From NCBI RefSeq assembly GCF_014205295.1, contig NZ_JACHNF010000001.1:3720001-3784000 (forward strand): a stretch of 64,000 nt of DNA. The letters run 5' to 3'. The notes under the pieces were generated by a model. It saw only the letters and a program-made list of their open reading frames with translations. It was not told the DNA's origin and made no database searches. Origin of the DNA: Kribbella solani (GTDB lineage: Bacteria > Actinomycetota > Actinomycetes > Propionibacteriales > Kribbellaceae). The first letter of the stretch is position 1, and each line of letters opens with the position of its first letter. This document shows, in pieces, positions 27,030 through 35,194 of this stretch. The position numbers and the translations under genes are program-made.

Positions 27030-27035
27030 TAGCGT
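27030..27035 (+). promoter_or_regulatory. -10 box TAGCGT of a probable leaderless transcript
   Basis: TAGCGT ends eight bases before the GTG at 27043 and eleven before ATG 27046. There is no ribosome site upstream of either codon. This spacing is typical of actinobacterial leaderless mRNAs. Confidence 0.4.
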
Positions 27036-27045
27036 CGTTTGTGTG

Positions 27046-28065
27046 ATGACCCGCGAGTTGGCTACTGATTTGCCGGTGTGGGCAGCGCCGATGGCCGGTG
27101 GGCCGAGCACGGTTGGCTTGGTCATAGCGGCGGCTCGGGCCGGCGGGCTGGGGTTCCTGGCCGGTGGGTACAAGACGCCGGACGCGCTCGCGGCGCAGCT
27201 CACCGAAGTCAGGGCGAGCGGCGTGGCGTACGGCGTGAATCTGTTCGCGCCGAATCCGATCGCGATCAAGCAGCTGGACTACCTGGCGTACGCCCGCGTG
27301 CTGCAGCCTGAAGCCGATCGGTACGGGATCGCGCTCGGCGATGAGCCCAGGAACACCGACGACGATGCCTGGAACGCGAAACTCGAGTTGCTCCTGGAGG
27401 CACGCGTACCGGTGGTGTCGTTCACCTTCGGCCTGCCGGACGCCGACGCCGTCCGGGCGCTCCAGACCGTCGGCAGCGTCGTCGCGCAGACCGTGACCAC
27501 GCCTGGCGAGGCGGTCGCGGCGGCCGAGCTCGGCGCGGATCTGCTGATCGTGCAGGCACCCGCGGCCGGTGGTCACTCCGCGACCTTCACTCCCGAGCAG
27601 GTGCAGGAAGCGGTTGGCCTGCCGGACCTGATCAGCACGGTACGGGACGTGGTCGCGTTGCCGATCATCGCGGCCGGTGGAATCGCATCGTCCGGTGACA
27701 GCGCGGCGGCGATCAATGCGGGCGCTCGTACGGTGATGGTCGGGACCGCTCTCCTGCGTACGCACGAAAGCGGCGCGTCCGAACCGCACAAGGCCGCACT
27801 GATCGATCCACGATTCGGCGAAACCGCGCTGACCAAGGCGTTCACCGGCCGCCCGGCGCGCGGGCTGCGAAACTACTTCATCGATCGCTACGAGGGCTCG
27901 GCGCCGCTCGGGTATCCCGCTATTCATCACCTCACCAGTCCGCTCCGCAAAGCAGCCACCGCGGCGAACGACACCACTCTCATCCACCTCTGGGCGGGCA
28001 CGGGATACCGGGCAGCGCAGGCTGAACCAGCCGCTACCACGTTGAAGCGCCTCGCCCCGAGCTGA
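27046..28065 (+). CDS. nitronate monooxygenase family protein
   Basis: The 339-residue TIM-barrel flavoprotein of the NMO/2-nitropropane dioxygenase family begins PVWAAPMAGGPST and has the FMN-binding AAGGHSATF-type segment (PAAGGHS) and PIIAAGGIASSGD. These enzymes oxidise nitronates such as propionate-3-nitronate with FMN and O2. Start ATG 27046 or GTG 27043, probably leaderless. It is a single gene between the two-component system and a convergent XRE-type gene. Confidence 0.9.
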   Translation: MTRELATDLPVWAAPMAGGPSTVGLVIAAARAGGLGFLAGGYKTPDALAAQLTEVRASGVAYGVNLFAPNPIAIKQLDYLAYARVLQPEADRYGIALGDEPRNTDDDAWNAKLELLLEARVPVVSFTFGLPDADAVRALQTVGSVVAQTVTTPGEAVAAAELGADLLIVQAPAAGGHSATFTPEQVQEAVGLPDLISTVRDVVALPIIAAGGIASSGDSAAAINAGARTVMVGTALLRTHESGASEPHKAALIDPRFGETALTKAFTGRPARGLRNYFIDRYEGSAPLGYPAIHHLTSPLRKAATAANDTTLIHLWAGTGYRAAQAEPAATTLKRLAPS

Positions 28066-28115
28066 ACCAACGGGCGCCGGCGACGATCTGCGTGCTGCCG
28101 GCGGGGCAGGTGGCG

Positions 28116-29546
28116 CTAGGTTTGGGCGCCGGCGGTGATTTGGCTGGGGAGGTTCAGCCACCAACTCGCCGCGGTTTGAGCTTCGTGGGGTGCGCGCGCG
28201 TCCAGGCGGAGGCGCTCCAGGGTGGGTAGGTGCCCGGTGATGCCGGCACTGTAGGCGAGGCCGCTGAGGATCTCGGCGCTCTCCCGCCGAGCCGCCTGCC
28301 GCAGGTGCTTCTCGATCGCATGGTTCCACCAACTGTCCGGCGCTTTCCCATCCAGGTGTGCGATCGCGAAAGCAGCCACCCGGACCGTCTCGGCGGGTAG
28401 GCCGTCGGCCGTCACCATCAGCTGGGCGAGACGAAGCTCCGGCTCACCGCCTACGTACCGCAGCGCCGCCAGCAACGTGCTGCTCCACTCCGGATCGCCG
28501 GTCAGCGTCGACGGTTTCATCAACTCGGCCCGAAGCGCCGCGGCCAACGAGCGCTTGTACGGCGTCGCCGCGAGCAGTGCGGCCGCCGCAACGCGGATCT
28601 CGGAATCGGCATCGAAGAGCAGTCCGTCCACCAACTCGGAAAGTACGTCCAGCTCGCCCGTACCGGATTCGTCGACCGCACTTGTCCGGGCGGCGATCCC
28701 GTTCACCATCGCCGTACGCCGATCGTCTGGCCGTACGAAGGGCCGGGCGGGCGAACGGAACGCCTGCAGCGCGGCATCCGCCCGCGCCTGGTCGTACGCC
28801 TCCAGACGCCCTCGGTCAGCCGCCGCCGCGAGCGCGATCACCGCACCGGTCAACGCCTTGTCGTTCGTTGGTTCGGCCAATTGACGAAGCAGCACGGTGA
28901 TGGCGTACGCGTGATCGCTGGCGCCCAGCGCGGCCACGGTGGACGTCATGACCTGATGATCGGGCAGCGCGGCGGTGGCGGCGCAGACGTCGATGACCGC
29001 CTCCTGGCCGCTGGGATGCACGACGAGACGGTTGAACGCCGCGTAGCGCAGGTTCCACGGCGTACCGCACGCGATCAGCATCTCCACCAGGAGCCGTTCG
29101 GCGATCGCCTCCCAGAGCGGTTGCGGCAAGAACGCCATCGGCCGCGCGTCGAGCAGCCCGGTCAATTCGTCCCACTCCGCGCCGGAAATCACCTCATCCG
29201 GGGAACAGGCCAGCTCAAGCAGTTGATTGATCCGGCCGGCCGGCAAAGCAGTGTTTCGTGCCGGCACGGTCAGCGGCGTACGCCCCAGCTGTTCGAGCAA
29301 ATCGAAGATCGACGTCAGGGTCCCGGTCGGCAAGGCGAGCAACCGCTCGTACCTCGTGATCGCCCCACGCGGCGCCCGCAGCGAACCAGCCTCCCAGCGC
29401 TGAATCGTGGACGGATGGACCGGCCGAACCACTTGGTCCGGCAGCACCCGCGCGAACGCGGTCCGGGTCCGAAGACCCGGGTCCGGTCCGGCCACGCGGT
29501 TCACCTTCAGCATCCACCCCAGCCAGCGCTGAATCCTGTTCACCAT
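28116..29546 (-). CDS. XRE-type DNA-binding protein with long helical-repeat region
   Basis: The 476-residue protein has an N-terminal Cro/XRE-like helix-turn-helix (about 25-80; FARVLPDQVVRPVHPSTIQR, then a phage-repressor-like WEAGSLRAPRG). The rest is helical, Ala/Leu-rich repeats resembling HEAT/Armadillo helices. It contains no enzyme motif I recognise. GGGGAGGGG supports ATG 29546; the upstream in-frame extension is not coding-like. It is divergent from the secreted protein at 29689. It probably senses a ligand or protein through the helical region. Confidence 0.75.
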   Translation of the reverse strand: MVNRIQRWLGWMLKVNRVAGPDPGLRTRTAFARVLPDQVVRPVHPSTIQRWEAGSLRAPRGAITRYERLLALPTGTLTSIFDLLEQLGRTPLTVPARNTALPAGRINQLLELACSPDEVISGAEWDELTGLLDARPMAFLPQPLWEAIAERLLVEMLIACGTPWNLRYAAFNRLVVHPSGQEAVIDVCAATAALPDHQVMTSTVAALGASDHAYAITVLLRQLAEPTNDKALTGAVIALAAAADRGRLEAYDQARADAALQAFRSPARPFVRPDDRRTAMVNGIAARTSAVDESGTGELDVLSELVDGLLFDADSEIRVAAAALLAATPYKRSLAAALRAELMKPSTLTGDPEWSSTLLAALRYVGGEPELRLAQLMVTADGLPAETVRVAAFAIAHLDGKAPDSWWNHAIEKHLRQAARRESAEILSGLAYSAGITGHLPTLERLRLDARAPHEAQTAASWWLNLPSQITAGAQT

Positions 29547-29688
29547 CGCCCCTCCCCACGCGGGGTGTACCACAAAAGTGGCCTCGAAAGGTAAGGCTGT
29601 GCACGACCGGATCGCGTCCGCACAACGCCGCCGCCGCGCCGAGGCCGGCGCCGATCGTGGAAGCACCGACACCTCGAGGAGACAACGT

Positions 29689-30141
29689 ATGCGGAGCTTG
29701 GCGAAGTATGTCGCGGCCGCGGTGGGCGTACTGACGCTCGCGATCAACGTTCCGGCCGCCAACGCGACCGACGGCGGCAACGGCATCGGCGGGAACCCGG
29801 TGAACTGCACCGGCAACTGGACGGTCGGCGCGGCCGTACCGGTCAAGGCCAGTGACGGACGCACCATCGGCTACTCACAGATGTGGTGGTCGAACAGCTG
29901 CCAGGGGAACTGGACGCGCGCGTGGACCGTCAACGGTCAGGCGACGACCATGGAAAGCACCATCGCGCAGGGCATCCCGCCCGGCCCGAACCGGCGGTTC
30001 GCGATCGCGAACGACTACACGAACGTCCACTTCACGCTGTACGTCCATGCCAGCCCCAGCGAGAAGATGTGCGGCAGCACGCAGATGTGGGACCCGGTCA
30101 CCACCAACTGGGCCTTCACCGGCGTCTACTGCCGGACCTGA
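29689..30141 (+). CDS. secreted DUF2690-like protein
   Basis: The 150-residue protein has a cleavable signal peptide ending near NATDGG and a small beta domain with four Cys (CTGNW, NSCQGNWTRAW, KMCG, YCRT), probably two disulfides. The pattern, including the S-C-Q-G-N-W-T-R-A-W segment, resembles DUF2690, a domain also found joined to XRE regulators in actinobacteria. GAGGAG precedes ATG 29689. It lies divergent from the XRE-type gene. Function unknown. Confidence 0.75.
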   Translation: MRSLAKYVAAAVGVLTLAINVPAANATDGGNGIGGNPVNCTGNWTVGAAVPVKASDGRTIGYSQMWWSNSCQGNWTRAWTVNGQATTMESTIAQGIPPGPNRRFAIANDYTNVHFTLYVHASPSEKMCGSTQMWDPVTTNWAFTGVYCRT

Positions 30142-30159
30142 GCCACTCGGAAGAGCGAA

Positions 30160-30222
30160 CGGCGGCCGGCAGGGGGGCTGCCGACCGCCGCTCGTGCCGG
30201 TGGTAGGGAGGGGACCACCGGC
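30160..30222. terminator. two tandem hairpins between convergent genes
   Basis: The first hairpin pairs 30160-30172 with 30178-30190 (CGGCGG-x-CGGCAG with CTGCCG-x-CCGCCG). The second pairs GCCGGTGGT (30196-30204) with ACCACCGGC (30214-30222). They separate the secreted protein gene from the convergent GH16 gene and suit bidirectional termination without a T-tract. Confidence 0.6.
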
Positions 30223-30263
30223 GTTCAGGGGATTCGTGCTGGGTGTTGCCGGGTGTTGCAGGT

Positions 30264-31148
30264 TCAGCGTTGCCAGAAGCGAACGTAGTCGATCGACTTC
30301 TTCGCCGACATCGTGGCCGGGTTCGGGTCGAAGCCGGGCTTCGAGTAGACGTACAGGTCCTCGATGATGTTCGTGTTCTCCGTCGGGGCACCGGCCACGC
30401 TGCAGATCAGGGTGCCATCGATGTAGAACTTCGTCCCCGAGGCCGAGATGTCCGCGCCGTACACATGGTAGTCCGCGCCCGGATCGAAGCCTAGATCCAC
30501 CTCGCAGCCGCCCTTCGCGCCGGCGTGCGACGTCAGGTACAGGTGGCGCGGGCGGTCGCTGTACTGCTCGTAGACGTCCGTTTCCTGCCACGAGTCAACG
30601 CCCGACGCCTGCCAGGTCCAGAACCCGGGCCAGAAGCCACGGGTGTCAGCGACCGTGCCGCCTTGGGCGTCGCGGAGATCGTAGGTGAGTTTGGCCCGCG
30701 ACTCCATGTAGCCGTACTTGAACGTGACGCCGCCGCTCGCGGTCGACGTGAGCAGGCAGGACGTCCAGTCGTACGTCGTCCCGGACGGCGCCTGGTACTG
30801 CTCGCGCTTCGCGGTCATCGTGACCGCGCCGTTCGCTTCGGTGCAGTTGCGGTCCAGGTTGTACTCGAGCTGCTGATTGCCCTTGTTACCGCGACCCGCG
30901 TCGGGAAGCGCGCTCGAGTTGCCGTTCCACTTCGTCCCCCAGTCGACCGCGGAACCGTTGAACTCGTCCCACCACTTGATGTTCCAGCCGGTACCTGCAC
31001 CGACCGGCTGCACTCCGGCGGGCGGGTTGTCGCCCGCCTGCACTTTCAGTCCACCGGTGTCGGCGGTCGCGCTATGGGCCGCTAGCAACGATCCGGTGAG
31101 GGCGATGACACCGGCAATCGCCGGTAGCACAAGCTTTCGATGAAACAT
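30264..31148 (-). CDS. secreted glycoside hydrolase family 16 enzyme
   Basis: The 294-residue protein has a signal peptide (about 1-30) and a GH16 jelly roll with the catalytic ExDxxE motif ETDVYE (Glu189, Asp191, Glu194). GH16 enzymes cleave beta-1,3/1,4-glucans, agars, carrageenans and related galactans. The FWPGFWTWQ and WDEFNG blocks are present. AAGGAGAAG precedes ATG 31148. Its promoter carries the element shared with the LacI promoter at 39.3 kb, so it probably belongs to that regulon. Polymer specificity cannot be fixed from sequence. Confidence 0.9.
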   Translation of the reverse strand: MFHRKLVLPAIAGVIALTGSLLAAHSATADTGGLKVQAGDNPPAGVQPVGAGTGWNIKWWDEFNGSAVDWGTKWNGNSSALPDAGRGNKGNQQLEYNLDRNCTEANGAVTMTAKREQYQAPSGTTYDWTSCLLTSTASGGVTFKYGYMESRAKLTYDLRDAQGGTVADTRGFWPGFWTWQASGVDSWQETDVYEQYSDRPRHLYLTSHAGAKGGCEVDLGFDPGADYHVYGADISASGTKFYIDGTLICSVAGAPTENTNIIEDLYVYSKPGFDPNPATMSAKKSIDYVRFWQR

Positions 31149-31215
31149 GAAGGATCTTCTCCTTGTCACTGCGCCGGGGCGGCCGGCCGCAGGGGGCGGA
31201 CAGAAGGATTACAGT

Positions 31216-31247
31216 TTCCGGAAACTTTTGGCAACGGTGCAGCAACA
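31216..31247. promoter_or_regulatory. LacI-regulon operator candidate, site A
   Basis: A 32-bp stretch matches 27 of 32 positions of 39323-39354, with no gap. Conserved parts are TTCCGG, AACT, TTGGCAA and GCAACA. It lies between the divergent GH16 and SDR genes. On the minus strand it holds TTGCCA, 17 bp before TAATCC, a plausible promoter for GH16. Confidence 0.65.
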
Positions 31248-31309
31248 GCTTGCCACGTATTCCAGCGATGTGCCAGCATCGGATCTGTTCTTCCTGGAGG
31301 TGAGCTGCG

Positions 31310-31999
31310 GTGCGGGTTCTCGTCACCGGTGCGGCGGGATCCGTTGCACGGCAGGTACTTCCGGCCCTCGAGCGCCGCTACGAGGTCCGGCCGGTCGATC
31401 TGCCCGACGGTGACCTGAGCGACCTGGAGGCCGCCCGTCGCCTGACCACCGGGGTCGATGCAGTAGTGCATTTGGCCGGCAACCCACAGCCGGCCGCCGG
31501 CTGGGAGAGCCTGCACCGACCGAACATCGTTGCCCTGACCAACATTCTGGCCGTTGCCGGGCGCAGCAGAGTGGTGCTGGCCAGCTCGGTGCACGCCGTC
31601 GGTCAGTACCGGCTCGGCGGCGTCGACGCGCAGCGGCCGGCCGCGCCGTGCTGTAGCTACGGCGCGACCAAAGCGTTCGCCGAGGTCGCGGCGCGGGCGC
31701 ATTCGTACCAAACCGGAGGTACCGCGATCTGCCTCCGGCTCGGGGCGTGTACGCCGACGCCGCCCGCGCGGCAGGCACTCGAACTGTGGCTAGCGCCGGA
31801 AGACCTGCAGCAGTTGGTCATCCGCGCGCTCGAGGCGCCCGCCCGGTTCGCGATCGTGCCTGGGGTCTCGGCGAACACCGGGAGCCGATGGTCGACCGCC
31901 AACACCATCGGCTACCGCCCCACCAAGGACTCCGCCCAGTACCGGAACCAGGTTGACGATGTGCCCGGATGGGCAACGTGCGAAGGAGCGGCCGCGTGA
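31310..31999 (+). CDS. NAD-dependent epimerase/dehydratase family protein, uronate dehydrogenase-like
   Basis: The 229-residue short extended SDR has a nucleotide site TGAAGSVARQ near the start, VDAVVHLAGNP and the catalytic triad residues Ser92/93, Tyr117 and Lys121 (YGATK). Length and motifs fit uronate dehydrogenase-type enzymes that oxidise uronic acids to aldarolactones. GTG 31310 has GGAGGTGA upstream. It is divergent from GH16 across operator site A and overlaps the acetyltransferase gene by four bases. Specificity is inferred partly from the dehydratase and importer in the same putative regulon. Confidence 0.75.
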   Translation: MRVLVTGAAGSVARQVLPALERRYEVRPVDLPDGDLSDLEAARRLTTGVDAVVHLAGNPQPAAGWESLHRPNIVALTNILAVAGRSRVVLASSVHAVGQYRLGGVDAQRPAAPCCSYGATKAFAEVAARAHSYQTGGTAICLRLGACTPTPPARQALELWLAPEDLQQLVIRALEAPARFAIVPGVSANTGSRWSTANTIGYRPTKDSAQYRNQVDDVPGWATCEGAAA

Positions 32000-32514
32000 C
32001 GTGTCGACTGATTGCCGAGACCGAGCTCTCCGATGGGCAGGACGCCCAGCTCCGGAGGCTGCTGGCGAAGGCGTTCCCGGACCGGGCGGAGCACTTCCGC
32101 CGGCAGTCGTGGTGGCTGGCGCGTCCACAGTGGCGGCTGATCCTGAGCGATGACGGCGTACCGGTCGCGCATCTCGGTATCGAACGCCGCCGGGTCGGCG
32201 TCGGCGACGACGACGTGTACGTTGCCGGGATCGGCCATGTTTGCACCGATCCGGCGTACCGCGGGCGCGGTCTTGGCCTGGAGCTGATGAAGCATCTGCA
32301 TGCGGTGCTGCCGGCACCGTACGGTTTGCTGACCTGTTCGCCTGCTGTCCAAGGGTTCTACCAGGCCGCCGGCTGGGCCGAGGTCGCGCCGGGAGTGACG
32401 ATGACGAACGTGTACACCGGCGAGACCATCGAGTCGTTCACGCACCCGGCGATGGTCCTCGGCGACAACTTTCCGTCCGGACGTCCGATCGACATCCGCG
32501 GGCTCCCCTGGTAG
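31996..32514 (+). CDS. GNAT family acetyltransferase
   Basis: The 172-residue GNAT protein has the acetyl-CoA motif A (VCTDPAYRGRGLGLELM) in the middle and the GFYQAAGW strand near the C-terminus. GTG 31996 overlaps the SDR stop (GTGA) and has AAGGAG upstream. GNAT enzymes acetylate amines on proteins, antibiotics or small molecules; the operon suggests a sugar-related or housekeeping substrate. Confidence 0.85.
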   Translation: MTCRLIAETELSDGQDAQLRRLLAKAFPDRAEHFRRQSWWLARPQWRLILSDDGVPVAHLGIERRRVGVGDDDVYVAGIGHVCTDPAYRGRGLGLELMKHLHAVLPAPYGLLTCSPAVQGFYQAAGWAEVAPGVTMTNVYTGETIESFTHPAMVLGDNFPSGRPIDIRGLPW

Positions 32515-32597
32515 TCCCTCCGCTTATCCCCTGATCGACCGGCCGAGGTGCGGCTCTCCCCCGAGTGAAATATCGCCGCACCCAAACTCCGGTCCGC

Positions 32598-32633
32598 GGA
32601 GGTCGCCGCCGTGGCGCCACGGCGGCGGCCTCC
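32598..32633. terminator. hairpin with 22-bp perfect palindrome
   Basis: Position 32605-32626 is a perfect palindrome centred on GGCGCC, flanked by GGAGG (32598-32602) and CCTCC (32629-32633). It sits between the convergent acetyltransferase and PIG-L genes, where a bidirectional terminator is expected. Confidence 0.6.
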
Positions 32634-32640
32634 TGCACTG

Positions 32641-33327
32641 TCAGCCCGCCGGCACCCGGCGCACGATCGTGAACGCCTCCGCCAGCCGCCCGGCCGGCAA
32701 CTGACCGGCGGCCCCCACGGCGGCGCAACGATCCCGGACCGACTCGGGCTCGATCCCCGGCTGGCTCCGATGCTCGGCCAGCGCGGCCACCTTCAGCCCG
32801 AACGTCTCGGTGATGTCCACGTAATGGTCCGGTTCCGGCGGCTCGCAGAACCAGACCTCAGGCACCGACCACGTACCCAACTCCGACAACTCCGGATGCA
32901 CGTACGGGTTGAGCGCATCGGGGTACACCGCGCAAGCGGCCGCCTCGCCGACGGCCGAATGATCAGGATGATCTGCTTCGCGCAATCGCCACGTACGCTC
33001 CGGTGAGCTGGTCATCACCCGCTCCGGCCGCTTCAGCCGGATCGCCCGGGTGATCTCGCGACGAAGATCGAGTGTCACCGTCAAGCGCCCGTCCGCGTAC
33101 CCATCGAGGAACTCGACGTCCTTGACCCCGATCGCCGCCGCGGCCGCCCGCTGCTCGGCCTCGCGCAGCTGCTGGATCGTCTCCCGCGGCTCGCCCTGGC
33201 CCGCTTCACCACGGGTGACGACCAGGTACGACACCTCGATCCCGTCGCGTACCCATTGCGCGATCGTCCCGGCGGCGTTGAAATCAACGTCGTCCGGATG
33301 GGCGAAGACGGCGAGTGCACGGGTCAT
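32641..33327 (-). CDS. PIG-L family deacetylase
   Basis: The 228-residue LmbE/PIG-L protein has the zinc-site motif AHPDD at residues 9-13 and the downstream HPDH. PIG-L enzymes remove acetyl groups from N-acetyl sugars and sugar conjugates. It is the last gene of the sugar-importer operon (ATGA overlap with the permease), so it probably deacetylates an imported glycan fragment. Confidence 0.9.
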   Translation of the reverse strand: MTRALAVFAHPDDVDFNAAGTIAQWVRDGIEVSYLVVTRGEAGQGEPRETIQQLREAEQRAAAAAIGVKDVEFLDGYADGRLTVTLDLRREITRAIRLKRPERVMTSSPERTWRLREADHPDHSAVGEAAACAVYPDALNPYVHPELSELGTWSVPEVWFCEPPEPDHYVDITETFGLKVAALAEHRSQPGIEPESVRDRCAAVGAAGQLPAGRLAEAFTIVRRVPAG

Positions 33328-34226
33328 TTCAAGGCTCCAGCGGTCAGGCCGTCGACGATCCGGCGCTGGAATAGCAGCGCGCCGATCACCAACGGGACGG
33401 TGACGGCGACACCGGCCGCCATCTGGGTACCGAACGGTTGGTCGAACTTGTACTGCCCGGTGAACAACGCGGTGATCACCGGCGCGGTCCGCATCGACTT
33501 CTCGTTCGTCAGCGACAACGCGATGATGAACTCGTTCCAGGCCGCGATGAAGGTGATGATGCCGCTGGTGAAGATGCCCGGCATCGCCAGCGGCAGAATC
33601 ACCGAGCGGAACCCCTGCCACTGGCTGCACCCGTCGACCTGCGCCGCGTCCTCGAGCTCGGCGGGCAACTGTTTGAAGAACGCGGTCAGGTTGAACACGG
33701 TCAGCGGCAGGCCGAAACTCAGACTCGGCACGATCAGCGCCTGGTATGTGTTGATCCAGTCCAGCCCGACGAACAGCTTGAGCAGCGGAATCAGCAACGT
33801 CACGCCGGGGAACATCGAGGTGGCGATGATGACCGCCAGCACGACGTTCTTGAACCGGAACTGGACCCGCGCGATCACGTACGCGGTGGTGATGCCGATC
33901 GCGAGCGTGATCACCGTGGTCGTACCCGCGACGATCAGGCTGTTCAGCAACGCCCGGCCGAACCCGTTCCGGGCCGAGAACGCGGCTTTCATGTTCTCGA
34001 AGGAGATCGGCGCCGGAAAGAGGGTGGTGGCGAACTGGTCGGACGGCTTCCGCAGCGCGCTGACGATCATCCAGTAGAACGGGACCAGGCAGTACAGCAC
34101 GATCAGCCCGGACCCGAGATCCGCCAGCCGGAACCGGCCGAGGCCCTTCCGGCCCACGGCCTTCGGAGCGGGCGGGCCGGACCGTTTGGCCGGCTTCGGG
34201 CGTACTGCTTCAGCTGCGATGGTCAT
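33324..34226 (-). CDS. carbohydrate ABC transporter permease (MalG-like)
   Basis: The 300-residue inner-membrane protein has six predicted helices and the permease EAA loop (LPAELEDAAQVDGCSQWQGF). It pairs with the MalF-like permease at 34223 and the lipoprotein at 35191. There is no ATPase in the cluster, so it probably uses a shared MsiK-type ATPase, as is common in actinobacteria. ATGA overlaps on both sides show translational coupling. Confidence 0.93.
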   Translation of the reverse strand: MTIAAEAVRPKPAKRSGPPAPKAVGRKGLGRFRLADLGSGLIVLYCLVPFYWMIVSALRKPSDQFATTLFPAPISFENMKAAFSARNGFGRALLNSLIVAGTTTVITLAIGITTAYVIARVQFRFKNVVLAVIIATSMFPGVTLLIPLLKLFVGLDWINTYQALIVPSLSFGLPLTVFNLTAFFKQLPAELEDAAQVDGCSQWQGFRSVILPLAMPGIFTSGIITFIAAWNEFIIALSLTNEKSMRTAPVITALFTGQYKFDQPFGTQMAAGVAVTVPLVIGALLFQRRIVDGLTAGALK

Positions 34227-35194
34227 CGGCTCTCCTTGAGCCCGCGCCCGATCAGATCGGCACCGAGCACTTTGACGAACAAGAACGCGATCAGCGCGAT
34301 GTACAGGAACAGCACGGTCGAGTACGCGGCGGCCGGACCGTACCGGACGTTCGACATCTCGTACTGGGCCAGGGTGGACAACGTCTCGACCGAATGTTTG
34401 TGCGCGCCGACCAGGACGAACGGCAGGTCGAACATCTTCAGCGCATCCAGGATCCGGAACAGGACCGCGACCACGAGCGTTGGTTTGACCAACGGAATGG
34501 TGATCCGCCAGAAGGTGGCCCAGGTACCGGCGCGGTCGATCTTCGCCGCCTCGTACACCTCCTTCGGGATGATCTGGAGACCGGCCAGCACCAGCAGGCC
34601 GATGAACGGCGCGGTCTTCCAGATGTCCGCGATCAGCACCGTGGTGAACGGCGCGGAAATGAACCCGAAGATGGTCGAATCGTCGGCCGTCCAGACGACC
34701 TGCGTGTGCAGCACCGCGTTCGCGATCCCGTCGCTCTCGAAGACCCAGCGCCACAGCAGCCCGGAGATGGCCGTCGGGATGGCCCACGGCACCAGAACGC
34801 TGACGCGGACCAAGCCGCGGGCCCGGATGGCCCGGTTCATCACCAGGGCCATCGCGACGCCGAGCACGACCTCGGCGGTCACCCCGATCACGGTGAACAG
34901 CGTCGTGTTCCAGAACGCGTTCCGGAACGCTTCGCCGGACTCACCGGTGAAGATCCCGGCGAAGTTGCCGAGGCCGAACGACTCGGTCCGTTCGAGCATC
35001 CCGGTCTGTGGGTTGACCTGGTCGGCCACCTGGACGAAGGCGAGCCGGACCGCCGCCAGCACCGGGTACCCGACCACCAAGGCCAAGGTCAGCAGGGTCG
35101 GGGAGAGCATCAGGGCGGTGGACCACCCTGAGCCCTGCCGGTTCGGCGGCTTCACCGTGCTTCTTCCGGTCCGCTCCCGGATCATTGTCGTCAT
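34223..35194 (-). CDS. carbohydrate ABC transporter permease (MalF-like)
   Basis: The 323-residue sugar permease has six helices and an EAA loop (IPKEVYEAAKIDRAGTWATF). It forms the second half of the transmembrane channel with the MalG-like subunit. Its start overlaps the substrate-binding protein stop by four bases. Confidence 0.93.
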   Translation of the reverse strand: MTTMIRERTGRSTVKPPNRQGSGWSTALMLSPTLLTLALVVGYPVLAAVRLAFVQVADQVNPQTGMLERTESFGLGNFAGIFTGESGEAFRNAFWNTTLFTVIGVTAEVVLGVAMALVMNRAIRARGLVRVSVLVPWAIPTAISGLLWRWVFESDGIANAVLHTQVVWTADDSTIFGFISAPFTTVLIADIWKTAPFIGLLVLAGLQIIPKEVYEAAKIDRAGTWATFWRITIPLVKPTLVVAVLFRILDALKMFDLPFVLVGAHKHSVETLSTLAQYEMSNVRYGPAAAYSTVLFLYIALIAFLFVKVLGADLIGRGLKESR

